Assembly: GCA_017505525.1 (NCBI GenBank)
Contig: JAFVPB010000006.1
Location: 1-58,689 of the forward strand
Length of the DNA stretch: 58,689 bases
Direction: 5' to 3'
DNA from: Clostridia bacterium
GTDB taxonomy: Bacteria > Bacillota > Clostridia > UMGS1883
This document shows, piece by piece, positions 58,608 to 58,689 of this stretch. Position 1 is the stretch's first letter; each line of letters opens with the position of its first letter. Below the pieces are notes generated by a model that saw only the letters and a program-made list of their open reading frames with translations, searched no databases and was not told the origin of the DNA. Both the position numbers and the translations under genes were made by a program.

Positions 58608-58689
58608 ATGAAGAAAGCACTATGTATTATATCAGTTCTGCTTTGCATACTGCTCACCGCTTGCGGAGATGATAGCAGTGTCGGAATTA
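58608..58689 (+). CDS. N-terminus of a lipoprotein, cut by window end
   Basis: The 27 visible residues form a lipoprotein signal peptide: MKKALCIISVLLCILLTACG, lipobox LTAC with Cys19. A GTG immediately upstream is an alternative start. It lies 5 bases after the sirtuin gene. The mature part is outside the window, so the function cannot be told. Confidence 0.7.
   Translation, partial: MKKALCIISVLLCILLTACGDDSSVGI

Overview
The window reads as chromosomal DNA of a low-GC, spore-forming member of the Clostridia, probably an anaerobic gut or rumen organism of the Oscillospirales/Ruminococcaceae kind. The evidence is SpoIIID and SpoVG, rubrerythrin, ECF-type vitamin transporters, Feo iron uptake, many strong purine-rich Shine-Dalgarno sites, and consensus sigma-A promoters. 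No species can be named from the sequence alone.

Layout. 1-600: the 3' end of a possible structured RNA and a small AbrB/zinc-ribbon regulator. 696-6000 (minus strand): a secreted leucine-rich-repeat protein, upp, a tiny Cys-rich membrane protein and murC. 6000-13400 (plus): housekeeping genes spoVG, prs, pth, mfd and a PrsA-like foldase, then an FMN riboswitch driving the riboflavin transporter ribU, then spoIIID converging on it. 13760-19250: a DeoR repressor and a divergent five-gene sugar-phosphate operon (archaeal-type triosephosphate isomerase homologue, SIS isomerase, long YjbQ protein, FGGY kinase, fructose-6-phosphate-aldolase-like enzyme), followed by rubrerythrin. 20400-24500: a RelQ-like alarmone synthetase, ylxM-ffh-rpsP-khpA and cysK. 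24635-24789: tRNA-Glu and tRNA-Met/Ile2. 25090-28787: an AraC-xylB-xylA xylose cassette between two hairpin-array repeats. 29300-36000: RpiR, phosphodiesterase and AEC transporter, then AraC, a TIM-barrel isomerase and two Gfo/Idh/MocA dehydrogenases. 36045-39040: DtxR, feoA, feoB and a Cys-rich partner. 39089-47315: a Rieske oxidoreductase, the LOG / C39-like / permease operon, LysR with an aminotransferase, HisJ, an MGMT-type protein and a macrodomain fusion. 47362-49812: a degenerate MocR regulator, an ECF S component and a VWA protein. 50497-51923: an AbrB protein and a UGT glycosyltransferase. 52037-52092 is the severed 3' half of a tRNA-Ser gene, probably an attachment site. The genes to its right (RibD-C reductase, MATE pump, CoA-disulfide reductase/rhodanese, PAS, NifX-like, YjbR, Sir2, lipoprotein) may belong to an integrated element.

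The most unusual content is intergenic. (1) A structured element occurs three times: two ~350-bp near-identical copies in opposite orientation (19906-20257 and 49851-50198) and a compact ~117-bp copy (15602-15718). Its helices change sequence between copies while keeping pairing, as expected of a conserved RNA or cruciform fold. (2) Two ~180-bp hairpin arrays (24826-25004 and 28889-29068) have hairpins punctuated by a heptamer that is inverted halfway through. The heptamer differs between arrays but each array is internally self-complementary. (3) A family of short hairpins begins TGTAGGG. None of these can be named with certainty from sequence alone.

Regulatory overlaps recur: the spoIIID ribosome-binding site lies inside a terminator-like hairpin, the ylxM-ffh and rpiR promoters are nested in terminators, and alternative hairpins lie between feoA and feoB.
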